The notes under the pieces were generated by a model. That model was not told the origin of the DNA and searched no databases. It saw only the letters and a list, made by a program, of their open reading frames with translations. Source: Dyadobacter psychrophilus (GTDB lineage Bacteria; Bacteroidota; Bacteroidia; Cytophagales; Spirosomataceae). From it: DNA of 64,000 bases. Position 1 is the stretch's first letter, and the number at the start of each line of letters is the position of its first letter. The stretch lies in NCBI RefSeq assembly GCF_900167945.1, contig NZ_FUZA01000003.1:186001-250000 (forward strand), in the 5' to 3' direction. Positions 63,948-64,000 of the stretch are shown here, in pieces. Position numbers and translations under genes: made by a program.

Positions 63948-64000
63948 ATGAATAAAAAAGTAAACATTGGCATTGTCCAAATGAGCTGCACCGAGGATGT
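63948..64000 (+). CDS. Carbon-nitrogen hydrolase, start only (3' truncated)
   Basis: The window ends 53 bases into this gene. The readable start, MNKKVNIGIVQMSCTEDV, matches the N-terminus of nitrilase-superfamily enzymes, closest to N-carbamoylputrescine amidase of the polyamine pathway (VxVGLVQMSCxxD pattern). The catalytic Glu-Lys-Cys lies beyond the edge, so the family call rests on about 18 residues. Confidence 0.6.
   Translation, partial: MNKKVNIGIVQMSCTED

Overview
The window looks like chromosomal DNA of a Bacteroidota bacterium of the order Cytophagales; a Dyadobacter-like genus is my best guess, from overall resemblance rather than a search. The evidence is SusC/SusD pairs, FecR anti-sigma and DUF4974 domains, promoters of the TTG-N19/20-TAnnTTTG type, weak Shine-Dalgarno signals, a long-tailed ribosomal protein S16 and a HEPN-tailed sulfite reductase. 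Both ends cut genes: sufB at the left and a carbon-nitrogen hydrolase at the right.

Layout. 1-5.8 kb: sufB (partial), a CPA2 cation/proton antiporter, a PLP enzyme of the ACC deaminase/D-cysteine desulfhydrase family, an RluA-family pseudouridine synthase and a GNAT acetyltransferase. 5.8-10 kb (minus strand): rpsP-rimM-trmD, an OmpA-family protein and the RNase P RNA gene. 10.1-16.4 kb (minus strand): a DUF4403 lipoprotein, a DUF2027-Smr protein, a DUF2279 protein, a membrane VWA protein and fabG. 16.5-19.9 kb: an SDR oxidoreductase, then an ABC ATPase/permease pair and a glycosyltransferase-like protein.

20.2-33.3 kb is a first glycan-utilisation locus: a Tat-exported aspartylglucosaminidase, two GH29 alpha-L-fucosidases, an ECF sigma factor, a FecR anti-sigma factor, a SusC with STN domain, a SusD and a Tat-exported sugar isomerase-like protein. 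The enzyme set suggests foraging on fucosylated Asn-linked GlcNAc. A decayed gene and a small intact ORF lie between the two fucosidases.

33.4-51 kb is a second locus with different control: a LacI-type regulator carrying an N-terminal zinc ribbon, a SusC without STN domain, a SusD, an unknown secreted protein, a secreted FAD oxidoreductase, a large secreted enzyme of uncertain class, a sodium/solute symporter, a GH2 glycosidase and a leaderless paralogous FAD oxidoreductase. The substrate is unknown; oxidation of sugars on both sides of the envelope is an inference.

51-60.6 kb is an assimilatory sulfate-reduction cluster: TSUP transporter, metZ-like sulfhydrylase, cysH (APS-reductase type), cysD, cysN, siroheme sulfite reductase with HEPN tail, and cobA-like methyltransferase. 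It is interrupted by a UPF0175/DUF3368 toxin-antitoxin pair and punctuated by intergenic repeat-like sequences. 60.6-64 kb holds a small membrane protein, two tandem LpxL/HtrB-type acyltransferases, a GT9 glycosyltransferase and the start of a nitrilase-superfamily hydrolase. I saw no tRNA, intact insertion sequence, CRISPR array or replication origin.
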